Shown: positions 22,907-32,750 of the stretch, in pieces
Layout: every line of letters starts with the position of its first letter
How positions within the stretch are numbered: the stretch's first letter is position 1
Origin: Trichosporon coremiiforme
Lineage: Eukaryota > Basidiomycota > Tremellomycetes > Trichosporonales > Trichosporonaceae
Assembly (NCBI GenBank): GCA_039545355.1
Contig: BCJJ01000016.1
Span: forward strand, 682,001-746,000
Length of the DNA: 64,000 bases
Direction of reading: 5' to 3'
The notes under the pieces: model-generated
The model's database searches: none
Seen by the model: the letters and a program-made list of their open reading frames with translations, nothing else
What the model was told of the DNA's origin: nothing
Translations under genes and position numbers: made by a program

Positions 22907-24529
22907 ATGCCGTGCCAAACTCAAAGGGTGAGTCCCAAGTTCGCTTGCCATGTTGACACCCAGGCTCCGAGCCCCGACTCTGGCGACGACAGCTTCATTG
23001 TTGTTCCTACCATGAGCTCCAGAAACAGCGGACCCCTCAACACCAGTGCTACCCTCAACTTCCCTCACTCCTTCTCTGAGACCACCTCCGCTGCACACTC
23101 ACCTGGTGGCGACTCCCCGAGCCCAGTTGGCAGTTCGCTTAACAGTTCCCCCACCCAGGGGTCAGCTGCGGGACCGGAACCTGTTCTTGTTGCAGTGCAG
23201 GACATGATCGCCGCCTTCACCGCCAGAATGCAGGCAGCAATGGATGAAAGTGAGGCCAGGACCGCGATCAGGTTCTCAGAGGCGTTACAGGCGATCGAGT
23301 CCGAAGCCAAGCAGCGCGAGGGGTTAGCCATCAAGAACACCCTGGTTGCTTGCCGAGCCGAAATGGAGGGGAACTGCCAGCGTGCTCTGGTCGCGTCGGA
23401 GGCGCGTTCCGCGGAAGGCTTGGGTCGGGTGCTGGAGCGGCTCGACCGGCTTGAGAAGAATGCGACCGTCGACAGCAAGAAGTACGCTAAGACCCACCGC
23501 GAGCTGCGCAATTCAATCGCATCCGCAGAGGAGCGTGCGACCGCAGCACTCCGTGAGCATCGCACCGACTTCGAGAAACACATTGCAGGGCTGAAGGTGA
23601 AGGAGGACGAGTTTACCAGTCGCTTCAAGGCCTGTGACGACGAGTGCGAGGCCATCAGGAACTCGCAGAATGAGTTGGACGGACGGCTGATGGCACTCGA
23701 AGATCGGCAGGAAACCCTCACCACCGAGCTGGACGCATTGCGCAATGCCCAGGATGTCTTTAATAAGGAGCAGGAGAGTCTACGCAAGCTTCAGGAGGAA
23801 GTTCGGGCCGCTAGGGAGGAGCTGAAGAAGGCTCAAGAAGACACCAAGGAAAGTGCCGCCAAGCTCGAGACTCGTATCGACAGCTTCGATAAAAGCCTGG
23901 CTATCATGGAGCAAAACCTGGATGCCAGTGAAAAGGCGCAGTCTTCCCTCGCTCTCAACTCAGATCTCGGAGACGCCGAGGCACGAATTTGCAAGCTAGA
24001 GGTCCGGCTTGCAGACTTGCCTAGGGATCACGAGGGCGTGTGGAAAGCAATCGGTAACCTGGAGGATAAAGTCGACACCACCACCAGATACGACTCCCGC
24101 ATTCAGGATTTGAAGCAGTCCGTGGGCAATATCAAGGAAGACTGCTCAGCGACCGAGGCGCAGGTTCAGAAACTCGAAACCAACTTCAGCAACTGGCGCA
24201 CCAAGAAGCACCTCTCGATCCTGGACGGCGACCTCGACACCCGCAACAAGTTCTCCAAGGCGCAGAGCACATTGGAGGACCACGCGAAGAAGTTGAAGAG
24301 CCTCCGCACAGACATCGAGCACGAGGCGACCCAACGCCGTAAGCTGTTGGTGAAATTGACGGGAATGACGCTTGCATTTGCCAACGATACGTCTCTCTCC
24401 GGCGTCGGCAAGTCTCATTACCCCGCCATCAAAACTTGGCTCGACGAGCTCATTGCCAGACCCGCTACGACTCCTGACGTCCGCTCCAGAGCCATTCACT
24501 ACTCTGCATGGATTGCTAATAACGTCTAG
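22907..24529 (+). CDS. long coiled-coil protein with C-terminal module (most complete family member)
   Basis: Function unknown. The frame is open for 540 codons. A likely 36-nt intron (22928-22963: GTGAGT donor, GTTGAC branch, CAG) is a multiple of three, so the protein is 540 aa unspliced or 528 aa spliced. Order of parts: a Ser/Pro-rich N-terminus of about 95 residues (SGDDSFIVVP); about 370 residues of almost continuous coiled coil rich in Glu/Lys/Ala/Leu (ERATAALREHRTDFEKHIAG, LRKLQEEVRAAREELKKAQ); and a C-terminal module of about 55 residues containing KLTGMTLAFAND, PAIKTWLDELIA and AIHYSAWIAN. No Walker motif or membrane segment is seen. It is the intact reference for the family in this window, and by its shape a structural or scaffold protein is plausible. 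Confidence 0.75.
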   Translation: MPCQTQRVSPKFACHVDTQAPSPDSGDDSFIVVPTMSSRNSGPLNTSATLNFPHSFSETTSAAHSPGGDSPSPVGSSLNSSPTQGSAAGPEPVLVAVQDMIAAFTARMQAAMDESEARTAIRFSEALQAIESEAKQREGLAIKNTLVACRAEMEGNCQRALVASEARSAEGLGRVLERLDRLEKNATVDSKKYAKTHRELRNSIASAEERATAALREHRTDFEKHIAGLKVKEDEFTSRFKACDDECEAIRNSQNELDGRLMALEDRQETLTTELDALRNAQDVFNKEQESLRKLQEEVRAAREELKKAQEDTKESAAKLETRIDSFDKSLAIMEQNLDASEKAQSSLALNSDLGDAEARICKLEVRLADLPRDHEGVWKAIGNLEDKVDTTTRYDSRIQDLKQSVGNIKEDCSATEAQVQKLETNFSNWRTKKHLSILDGDLDTRNKFSKAQSTLEDHAKKLKSLRTDIEHEATQRRKLLVKLTGMTLAFANDTSLSGVGKSHYPAIKTWLDELIARPATTPDVRSRAIHYSAWIANNV

Positions 24530-24775
24530 TAGCGCCTTCTAATATGTAGCAGAGAATTGAAACTTTGACGCTTGTAGCATATGCACAGTTTGCCCTGTGT
24601 CGCGCTGCAGGCTGAAGTTGACCGCCTAACTTGCTTTCCCAGATACCCACTCATCAGAACAGAAGCCACGACCCATGTGCGCTGTGACCGAGATAGAGAA
24701 GCTCGGTTCGAGCTGAACAGCCCCTCATGGTATTGCAACATAGGAAATGCAACATGTGTCTACAATATACAACGT

Positions 24776-26786
24776 CTATGTCTGAGCTGAGACGAGGACA
24801 TACTCGTCCTCGTCCTCGTCCGCGTCCTCTTCGTCATCGTCATCATCGTCGTTGTCCAGACTGAGAGCGGCGAAGAAGCTAGCATTGTTGAGCTTGACGG
24901 CGGGTGACTCGTCGTCGATCTCATCCTCGTCGTCGTCGCTCTCAACGGCCTCGACCGTGACGACAGTGGGCGGGTCCGAGTCCTCGCTGAGAGACCCAGA
25001 GTCGAACTCGCTGTCCGAGCTCTGCCACTCGCCGAGCCAGAGACCCTGTCCGTCGCGCGTGGGTTCGGAGCCCGGCGGCCAGAATCCCCACCGAACACGA
25101 CCTTCGGCAAGGGCACGGAGCATGCCGTCTGCGGCACGGTTGGCATCGGGCCGTGCAGATTTGGCAGTCACTGTTGTTAGCTGTGCGGAGATATTGAAAG
25201 CTCACTGAATCCGCGGTCCGCTGCACGGCCGTCCATGATGTCGCCTGCTGTCCAGCCCTTCTTCTCGGGCGCGGGCACACGGTGGGGCCCGCGCCACGTT
25301 TTCTTCGCCTCGAGGTCGTCGACTGACTGCTCAGGCTCAGGAACGCGGAAGATACGCTCGAGGGGGAGCAGACGTCCCGCGAATTGGATGCAGGCGGGAA
25401 GGGAGGGGATTTGCGCGATGGGAAGGACTGAAGGTCAGTTATCACCACCCCCAGTGTAAACTCACTGCCACTCATAGCCTGAAGCTCCATGGGCACGACG
25501 CTGGGACATACGAGACCGGGACAGTCGACGATGCGCACCTCGCGTCGTGCGCCCCAGAGGATCGTCTGCCAGTGTTTTGTCTTGCCTGGCGTTCGGGAGG
25601 CGCGCACCTTGGTGGTGCCAAGAAGGGCGTTCAGGAGAAACGACTTGCCAACGTTCGGCTGACCGACGAGACCAAACGTCAGTGGCGGCTCAGACTCGTC
25701 TCGAGGAGATTCGCCTGATCGGCGTCGCGTCTCTGCCTCGTCCTCGATGTGCACGTTGTCGGTGTTGAGGTCGTCCCAGTGGACTGTCTCACGGATATTG
25801 TGCTCGGGAGACGAAAGGAGGCGGGCGTGAGCCATCTGCAGCGCCTCGATGAGGGCGACTCGGGCGCTGTTCGGAATGTGAGGACGATGCCGTCCCTCTG
25901 TGTGAAGCAGTGACGTATCGTATGACGACACGGAGACTACTTGCGGCTCCTGTTCGTCCCCATCAGAACCGTCGAGCCACCACGCCTTCAGCCAGGTGCG
26001 CCATCCAGCCAGCGCTGACGGGTCAACGAGGTCGGACTTGGTCAGGACAAGGATGATCTCGCGGCGCGGGCGGAGGGATCGGAGGTAAGCGCGGAGGGAT
26101 GGAGGGCAGTGAACGGCTGGACAGCGGGCATCCACGAGAAGCAGGACGATTGAAGAAGTCTCAACAACGCGCCACCTGACGTCAGCTATTGAAGCGTTCG
26201 AGCAAGCTTACAATTGCCGCCAGACCTCAAGGTTTGTTTCGAACGAGCTCGGGCTCCTCATCGTTGAAGGGCCGGCTTCCGGCTGCTCGTCGTCGCCGTC
26301 GATCCACTGCTTCGTGATGTCCCGAGTTTCTTTGATCCATTCGCGAAAGATAGTGTCCTCATTCTTCTCGACCTCAGTCTTAGTCTGGTCGAGGTGGAAG
26401 GGTGGTCGGCTCGGCACGGTGAGCTTGTTGGAGGCAGGGTTGTCAACGAGCTCGAGGGGGAAGGCGGAAGAGGAGTCTGGAATCGGTCGCGGAAGCTCTT
26501 CAGTCCATGCAGCCTCACGGGTGCGGAGGAGATAGTCGTGCGGGATGGTCATGAAGCGGCTGTGCAGCTCGAGGCCGTCGTGCGTCTCAGATCGCATCTT
26601 CGCAGACCGGTCGAGTCGAATACGTCCATTGCGGCCATGCTGCAGCGTCTCGACATCTTCACCGCGTTTCAAGGCTCGTTTCGTCTGAAGTTGAAGTTTC
26701 TTCTGCTTGTGCGAGAAGGCTACGTGACGCGGCCTGATGTCAGCTCGAGAAGCGGCCCTCAAAGCTTACCGAGCGGGGGAGGGCAT
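24776..26786 (-). CDS. GNL1/HSR1-type circularly permuted GTPase
   Basis: YRG-type (circularly permuted) GTPase related to animal GNL1 and to the Lsg1/Nog2 ribosome-assembly GTPases. Exons 26786-26770, 26733-26212, 26175-25466, 25427-25206 and 25170-24776 sum to 1866 nt, i.e. 621 aa. The N-terminus AFSHKQKKLQLQTKR is the basic GNL1 signature and favours GNL1 over Lsg1. The G motifs occur in permuted order: G4 TKSD near residue 226, G1 GQPNVGKS near 350, a TPGKTKHWQT switch, then G3 DCPGL near 400, followed by LPIAQIPSL as in GNL1. The C-terminus is very acidic (DNDDDDDDEEDADEDEDE). The four introns are about 35-38 nt, three with GTRAGCT donors and AGCTRAC branches. A role in ribosome biogenesis is likely from the family but unproven. 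Confidence 0.88.
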
Positions 26787-27437
26787 GATGGGAAGAGGGG
26801 GTAGTGCTGTGGGAGTTCTGCTCGGCTTGGTTGGGTTGAAGTGAGCTGCGAGTGTAGTTGAGCTGCTTTGTAGTGTTGGGGCAGCTGTTCGTGTGATGAT
26901 GAGGATAACATAATAGTTGTCGATGGATATATGTAGTGTGGAGAGCTGTCGCCAAGAAGTCGAATCGCGGATCCGATCCGTGTCGATCACCGTTGCTTCG
27001 ACGTTTCAGGATTTCGGATCCGAAGGAAACTTGTTACGTAATACAATCCCTCCAGCCAGCGTACATCCCCACCTGCTGAACGCACGAGTCAAGTTCACAA
27101 CATGATCCGGCATCCGGCGCGTCCGGCGGCCGATACGGTGAATGCTCCGGCGAACAGCAACTCGGCACATCGGCATATCGGCGAGCACAGTCTAGCATCA
27201 CCGCAGTTCCAGTGATGTGTATGAGCCTGTGAGCTGATGGGAAAACTTCGTGTCCCCACCCACAGGCGCGATCCACGACCCTACGACCCCTCAAAGCGAT
27301 CTATAGTTCTCCTTTCGTGCATCATGTGTGCCCACGAGACGTTGCAATGGAGAAATAGAAAAGCAGATTAACGCAGCCATCTATCACCTACTGTCCCTTC
27401 ACTTACTCACTCATTCACTCACTCACCCAACCCTCAC
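26787..27437. other. intergenic region
   Basis: About 650 bp between the divergent GNL1 gene (-) and the small tandem genes (+). A 'tcactcattcactcactcaccc' leader precedes the ATG at 27438. No other gene is seen. Confidence 0.4.
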
Positions 27438-27811
27438 ATGGGATCCAAGTCGAAGCGCCAGGTCAAGCGCGACCGCAACTCGCCATCCGCAGACGAGGAG
27501 CGCGACTACTCCGAAGGGGATGTGAAGCCAAAGATTAAAGCAAAGAAGGCGAAAGGTCCGCAGCCTTACGCTCCAGGCGCCAAGTCATTGCTCGCCGAGC
27601 TGGACATGAAGATCGGAATCCAAGATGATCATTGACATTGGCATTGCTGGTCTGCCCTCTTATTCTGAGATTTGCGAGAAGATGGGCTGGAGGTCTTCGC
27701 CCCTTGAGCTGACTTTAGACTGGCCTCACGAAGCAGCAGCTCAAGAACCAGCTCGACGCACGTCGTGGGGTCCGTCGTGATCTGGCCAAGTTTGCTGAGT
27801 CTCTGGAGTAG
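27438..27811 (+). pseudogene. broken copy of small basic HTH-like gene
   Basis: Tandem paralogue of the gene at 28072. It keeps the Lys-rich N-terminal part (DVKPKIKAKKAKG, then GAKSLLAEL). An extra ~25 nt around 27602-27626 then shifts the frame, and the unbroken frame ends at a TGA at 27633-27635. In the shifted frame the homologous helix continues (IIDIGIAGLPSYSEICEKM). The splice donor equivalent to GTGAGC of the intact copy reads GGCTGG at 27685. The second exon is preserved at exactly the same 93-nt length (27719-27811: TGLTKQQLKNQLDARRGVRR). Frameshift plus lost donor make it a probable pseudogene unless an unusual splice rescues it. Confidence 0.65.
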
Positions 27812-28071
27812 ACGAAAATCAGTCGGTCCAAGGAAGGAATGCATATGGTGAGACGTGAGCGTCGCAGCTGAGGTGTGTACTATCAGCGGGGCGGAATTCA
27901 GGTGCAGTGGTGCGAGAGGACCCAGGTCGCGCCCGACCCATCCTTTGACTACAGAGCAAGACTCGCTCACTCACATATACTCACTCACATCCCCACAATT
28001 ACCCAGCATCCACATACTTCACCTTGCCAGCATAACTCCACCAACGATGAAGCGCGTCCCACAACCCTTCC

Positions 28072-28380
28072 ATGGACGACTTCAAGCCCTCCGTCTCCGA
28101 CGAGGATGTCAAGCCCACCACCAAGAAGGCCAAGTCCAAGGCTAAGCCCGGTGGCTATCCCGCTGGCGGCAAGCAGGCACTCGCGGAACTCATCATTGAG
28201 CTCGGCGTCAAGGCTCTCCCTCCTATCAAGGAGGTTGCGAAGTTGGTGAGCCGCGCTAAATCATCGTTCGTCGTAAGCTGACCGCAGACTGGCCTCAGCG
28301 CCTCGCAAGTCACGACGCAGCTTGATCCTCGTTCCGGCGTTCGCTGTAGCCTCGTCAAGTACGCGAAGACTCTTGGCTAG
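28072..28380 (+). CDS. small basic helix-turn-helix-like protein
   Basis: Exons 28072-28245 and 28288-28380, joined by a 42-nt intron (GTGAGC donor, AGCTGAC branch), encode 88 aa. A Lys-rich, disordered N-terminus (KPTTKKAKSKAKPG) precedes three predicted helices (KQALAELIIELG, IKEVAKLTGLS, VTTQLDPRSGVRCSLVKYA). Their spacing resembles a small Myb/SANT or HTH fold, but the usual tryptophans are absent. DNA or chromatin binding is my inference only. A decayed tandem copy lies 260 bp upstream. I found no family name for it. Confidence 0.6.
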
Positions 28381-28529
28381 CTCCTGTCCTGTGTCAACTA
28401 TGCATAAGGAATGAATTGATACTGCTATACGTCGTTGTGGTGGCGTCACAATGTGTTAATGAGTGGTCTTCGGTCAACATCCTCTTGTCGCGTACATCTG
28501 AGTGTCAGCTTGAAGGTCGCTCACCTAGC

Positions 28530-29186
28530 TCACCGATCTACTCCGAATCTCGTGCTGGTAATATTCCTGGTTGTGAGCTGGTGACCAGGAGCAACTAGCT
28601 CACAGCAGAAAGACATGGGCCTGCGAGCCCGCCTGCCCCGCACTCCGGCTTTGCGCGAGTACCACAACCCATGGACGAGGTGCGTCTCCCACCGCGCGGT
28701 GAGGGTGTCGAACACCCAGATCTGGCCGCTGTTGGCGGTGGACGCGGAGCACTGTTGCCCCCTTCCGACACGAGTACACTCGAAGCAAGCACCCCTCCTG
28801 AAGGCGAAGTATCGGCCACCAGAGCTGAGTGTCGGCAGATCCGGATCATAAGTCAGCGGGTTACTCGTGCACTTGCTCTCCGTGCTAAGCTCGGTGCGGA
28901 CGATTTCGGCGGGATGGTGGTGGTCGTAATCGCAGTCGTGCTGGGCCGAGGGCGAGCGACACTGAACACACACGCACTGCACCGGTGCAGCGAAGCGCAT
29001 GCTGTCCCCAACGCGCTGGCCCCAGAGCTCCATCCAAGAACTGTCTGCGCTCTCGTGTGGGATAGAGGGAGCAGCAGCAGCCAGCGCGCTCGAGCGCGAC
29101 AGTGAGGCGAAAGCCTGCGCGTGTGCTTCCGCAGCGGCATTCGCGGCCGCGTCGGCGACATCGTCTTCCGGTGCCGAGGTGGACAT
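28530..29186 (-). CDS. hypothetical protein with CxxC-like motifs
   Basis: Unknown function. From MSTSAPEDDVADAA (29186), chosen because a TATA-like 'atataac' (minus strand, about 29262-29268) makes earlier Met codons unlikely, the frame runs 218 codons. An Ala-rich helix is followed by Cys pairs (CVCVQC and, 75 residues on, CFECTRVGRGQQC) and a hydrophobic strand-rich stretch (GQIWVFDTLTARWETHLVHG). The Cys pattern could bind a metal. A typical 37-nt intron (28567-28603, GTGAGCT...AGCTCACAACCAG) lies near the end. If spliced, it creates a TGA immediately after MSFC and shortens the protein to about 194 aa. Confidence 0.5.
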   Translation of the reverse strand: MSTSAPEDDVADAAANAAAEAHAQAFASLSRSSALAAAAPSIPHESADSSWMELWGQRVGDSMRFAAPVQCVCVQCRSPSAQHDCDYDHHHPAEIVRTELSTESKCTSNPLTYDPDLPTLSSGGRYFAFRRGACFECTRVGRGQQCSASTANSGQIWVFDTLTARWETHLVHGLWYSRKAGVRGRRARRPMSFCCELVAPGHQLTTRNITSTRFGVDR

Positions 29187-29914
29187 GTTGAGGTGTCGAG
29201 CTGGCTGGAATCGAGACGGAGAGTGGAAGTACAGTGGAGACATGGCTGGAATGGATGGCTCGTTATATGATCGGGGGCCTTGTCTGTGCACCCTGTCGGT
29301 TGCTTCTGAGAAGCTGGGCCGGTGACGTAGCGGCGCACGCGGCGGCTCGGGGTGCGAACACACAGATCCACTGTCGGCCTCAACGTCTTCTGGGTGGTGT
29401 CACCTGACAACTCACGCTTCTGGTGAGTGTTGCGAGCCAAGGAAAAGGGCGCAGCAGACGTTGCGGTGTCTTGGTTTTCGTGTCACGTCGTCCAGTCGAA
29501 TGTGGACGAAGGCGCCGCCGCGGACGCCCAGAACCAAGACACCGACTTGCCCGCCATCGTCACGTCATGGCTGAAGCCCCATTTGTCTGCAATGCTTTAC
29601 TATGCGTGCTCCGACCAATGCGGACAACGCAATCTCGGCTTCGCTCAACGACCAAGATGAGACTCGCAGGAGCATCGTGAACTTTCAGTGGCCAGCGATA
29701 ACGGAGATCTCCGACATTGTGCAGGACGCCGATGCATGCCCGATGAAGCCGAACACCGGACCCTGAGGGTGCTCCGGTTACTTGACCACCCTTGCCCATC
29801 AGTCCAAGATGCTAGTCTCCCCACTAGACTTACTCGGCCGCGACGTCCAGCATACACATTCCCAACACTCAACAGACTGCTCTTCATTTCTACACATATC
29901 GACCCACAAGCATA
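29187..29914. other. divergent intergenic region
   Basis: About 730 bp between a minus-strand unknown gene and the plus-strand crotonase, holding both promoters. A 77-codon open frame at 29427-29660 has no recognisable features. Confidence 0.35.
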
Positions 29915-30809
29915 ATGGCTGCTGAAGTTCCAGCAAAGCGGTACTGGCACCTCTCCCGCCCGTCGGAGAACCAGTGGCAGCTCACCCTCTCCAACCCGCC
30001 CGAGAATCGACTCCTGCCCCTTGTCCTGGTCGACCTGTCCTCGAGACTGGACGAGATCGAGGCCGAATGGCGCACCACATGGGAAGCCGCCCCAGAGGGA
30101 AAGAAACCAGGCGGCTCGGTCGTACTTACGTCCGACAACAAGAAGTTCTGGAGTAACGGGTTCGACCCGACCAAGATGGGCCGCGCAGGATTCATGCCAT
30201 GTACGTACAATCGGGGAGTGATGATGACGGTGCTGACTGCAAGACGTGTTCTATCCCGTCATGAACCGGCTGCTCACGTTCCCCCTCCTCACTGTGGCGA
30301 GCATCAACGGCCACTGTTTCGCGGGAGGCATGCTCATCGCGCTCTCGTGTGATTATCGGCTCATGACGACTGGCAAGGGCTGGATGTCCATGAACGAGGT
30401 AAGCTTCCCCATCTCTCTCCACAATTGACCTCAGGTTTTCATCCACGAACCCATCCCCGCCGAGGTATGCCGCCTGCTTGCTGCGCGGATCTCTCCGACG
30501 TATTGGACCAAGCTGCTGCTTGGCCACAGGTGGACATCCCAAGAAGCTCACGCGGCAGGGTTCGTGGATGAGATTGTGGACAACGACGGCCCTCACGAGG
30601 GACGGCTGCTGAAGCGCTCACTTGCCTTTGCGGCTGAACGCGCACCCAACGTCGCCAGTGGGGCCTGGGGACTTATCAAAGCTGGTATCACTACGCCGAT
30701 CGCGGACCAGCCGCACAAGTGGCGCATGACGTATCGACCCCCGCACGAGCGGGTGATGTTCAAGCACGGAACGAAGGACTTCTTCTATGTTGGGAACAGC
30801 AAGCTGTAA
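29915..30809 (+). CDS. crotonase-fold enoyl-CoA isomerase/hydratase, peroxisomal (-SKL)
   Basis: Acyl-CoA processing enzyme of the crotonase superfamily, most like delta3,delta2-enoyl-CoA isomerases of fungal beta-oxidation. Exons 29915-30200, 30244-30398 and 30435-30809 total 816 nt, i.e. 271 aa. Oxyanion-hole features are visible: VVLTSDNKKFWSNGFD (first site) and SINGHCFAGGMLIAL (second). The C-terminus is GNSKL, a canonical PTS1, so import into peroxisomes is predicted. Intron 1 ends in AAG rather than CAG. A second crotonase at 43.6 kb has a mitochondrial-type N-terminus, so the two probably serve different compartments. Confidence 0.85.
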
Positions 30810-30931
30810 CCGTCCAGAATCACGATGAACAGTCTGAAATCACTGAAATAGTAGCCCAACGGTACTGCTGCGCTTCACTTGTACTTCATTCTTGCTAGAA
30901 CTGTATTACTGATTTGATTCTACTTCTCATC
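30810..30931. other. convergent terminator region
   Basis: Only 122 bp separate the stop codons of the convergent crotonase (+) and Asp-box protein (-) genes. The two 3' UTRs must abut or overlap. Confidence 0.5.
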
Positions 30932-32692
30932 TTACGCCTTCTTGAGGGTGAGCTCCTGGGCCTCGGGCTTCAGGTCGCCGTGCTCCCAGGAGCGGGCGGG
31001 GACGAGGCCGTCCTTGCCCGAGTACACGAGGCCAGACCAGCGGTTGACGAGGCGCACAGTGCCGGTCTCCTTGTTGTCCTCGTGGTTGCGCGAGGGGATG
31101 ATCCACCACTGCTTACCAGCCTTGTCGGCCTCGGACTTGGCAAAGGCGCGGGGCTGCTGGGCCCACGCGCGTGCCTGCTCCGTCTCGTCGATACCGAGGA
31201 GGCCGTCCATGGTCTCGATGGTGTAGGCTCCGTCCCCGGTGGGCGTGAACTTGACCTTGTCCTTGCCCAGGGCGCCGACGTCGGCGGCAGAAGTGACAGT
31301 GTACCCGGCATTCTTGTCCACGGGCTCGTACGGCGTATCAGTGTCAATGGCGACGTTGACGAACTCCGAGCTACCAGTCGAGCAGTAGAAGGAGCAGTAG
31401 GCGCGGAACGTCTTGCCGAGGACGTTGCCGAGGGTGGCCGTCTTGGCGTCGACCATCCAGCGATACGCCGAGCGGGTCTTGTAGCTCTCCCCAGTGTCGC
31501 CGATGAGGCGCCAGCGCTGGGTCGTCAGGTCATCCGTGGCGTAGAACTGCTGTGGGTGGTTCTCCTTCGAGCCCGCGCGGTCGGGGTGAGTCGGCTCTCC
31601 GACCCAGAGACCGAGGTGCGCGTTCCACCCCACGTCCATCCAGAACAGGGGCGAGGTGGGCGCAAGCTTGCCGGCCTTGATCTGGTCCTCGGCGGAGCCG
31701 GGCGTCTTGGGGTCATAGTCGATGTGGGAGTAGCCGTCGGGGTTCGTCTCGTCGACGGGGAAGATGGGGCTCTCCCTGCCCTTGAGACCGGGCTGCTCCC
31801 ACTTGCCCTGGTACCACTTCTTCCACGAGCCGGCCTTCATCTTGTCCGCGATCGGGGCGCGGGCGTAGTGGTGGTGGAAGGCGTGCCAGGTGCCGTTCTT
31901 GTCGACGACCCGGGAGCCGTATCCGAGGTAGAAGTAGCCGGAGGAGATGTCGACGATGAGGCGCGGGTCACCGGTGCCCCAGAAGTAGGTGGACTCGGGG
32001 AAGGCTTCGTGGTTGTCGCGCTCGGTCGCGAAGGGAGACGAGATGATGGTCTCGCGGATGTCCCAAGTGCGTCCACCGTCAGAGGACACGGCGAGGTCGA
32101 TGGCGTCAAAGTGGAGCCAATCGCCGTAGGGCTGGGGCGAGAACTCGTTGTGGATGAGGCCGTACCAGTCCCCGCTGTCGGGGTCGACCCAGAGACCAAT
32201 GAGGTCGCAGTAGTTGGCCTGCGAGTAGGTTGTGTTGGGGCGGTTCGAGTAGGTCGAGTGCTTGCCCGTCGGGCTGTTGTTGCAGCGCCAGGTCGTGTCA
32301 CCGTTCGTGTCCTTGGGGTTGGAGGGGTTCTTGTAGTATGTAACGTCGCGGTCGAGGACGGCCGAGTCAATGTCGAAGCCCTTGTAGAAGGACCACCAGC
32401 GGGGATCCTTGGTCTTGTAGGCTCCGTCGGACTGCTGGAGGTGATACGCGCCGTCCTTGTCGAAGAAGCCGAGGGCAGGCGTGTCGTCGGGGTGGCTCCA
32501 CTTGCCAATGTCGCCCACCTTGACAGTGTAGGTAGGCTGCTTGGGCTTGTTCACGATGTCCTCGGCGGCGCCATAAGAGCCCCGCACGCTGAGGAGATCG
32601 ATCATGTCGGCCTTGTCATAGACGCTGGCGGCCGAAATGACCAAGGCACCCGTGACCGTAGCGAGGAGTGCTGCTGCTCCAGTGCGCACCAT
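30932..32692 (-). CDS. secreted Asp-box (sialidase-like) protein
   Basis: Probable extracellular or membrane-anchored carbohydrate-active protein. Single exon, intronless, in a gene-dense neighbourhood where nearly all multi-domain genes have introns. I choose MVRTGAAALLATVTG (32692, 586 aa) rather than the ATG at 32716, because a TATA box at 32741-32750 leaves almost no leader for the earlier ATG. The hydrophobic N-terminus is a signal peptide or anchor. One clear Asp-box, SSDGGRTW, lies near residue 215, and aromatic strand-rich segments throughout suggest a beta-propeller (WWSFYKGFDID, YFYLGYGSRVV, LFWMDVGWNAHLG). Catalytic sialidase residues cannot be assigned. The last ~100 residues may be a separate carbohydrate-binding part (WWIIPSRNHEDN). 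The enzyme class is uncertain. Confidence 0.65.
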   Translation of the reverse strand: MVRTGAAALLATVTGALVISAASVYDKADMIDLLSVRGSYGAAEDIVNKPKQPTYTVKVGDIGKWSHPDDTPALGFFDKDGAYHLQQSDGAYKTKDPRWWSFYKGFDIDSAVLDRDVTYYKNPSNPKDTNGDTTWRCNNSPTGKHSTYSNRPNTTYSQANYCDLIGLWVDPDSGDWYGLIHNEFSPQPYGDWLHFDAIDLAVSSDGGRTWDIRETIISSPFATERDNHEAFPESTYFWGTGDPRLIVDISSGYFYLGYGSRVVDKNGTWHAFHHHYARAPIADKMKAGSWKKWYQGKWEQPGLKGRESPIFPVDETNPDGYSHIDYDPKTPGSAEDQIKAGKLAPTSPLFWMDVGWNAHLGLWVGEPTHPDRAGSKENHPQQFYATDDLTTQRWRLIGDTGESYKTRSAYRWMVDAKTATLGNVLGKTFRAYCSFYCSTGSSEFVNVAIDTDTPYEPVDKNAGYTVTSAADVGALGKDKVKFTPTGDGAYTIETMDGLLGIDETEQARAWAQQPRAFAKSEADKAGKQWWIIPSRNHEDNKETGTVRLVNRWSGLVYSGKDGLVPARSWEHGDLKPEAQELTLKKA

Positions 32693-32740
32693 CTTGCGTT
32701 GTCTTGCGCGGTCCATGCTGGGCTAAGTTGCTCCGTGGGG

Positions 32741-32750
32741 ATATTTATAA
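32741..32750 (-). promoter_or_regulatory. TATA box of the Asp-box gene
   Basis: Minus-strand 'ttataaatat', 25-34 bp upstream of the first possible ATG (32716) and about 50 bp upstream of the second (32692). This supports use of the second. Confidence 0.65.

Noticed and set aside
24776..26786. Assignment of the permuted GTPase as Lsg1
   Set aside because: The basic start AFSHKQKKLQLQTKR and the LPIAQI stretch after DCPGL fit GNL1 better. The two families are close, so this is a matter of degree.
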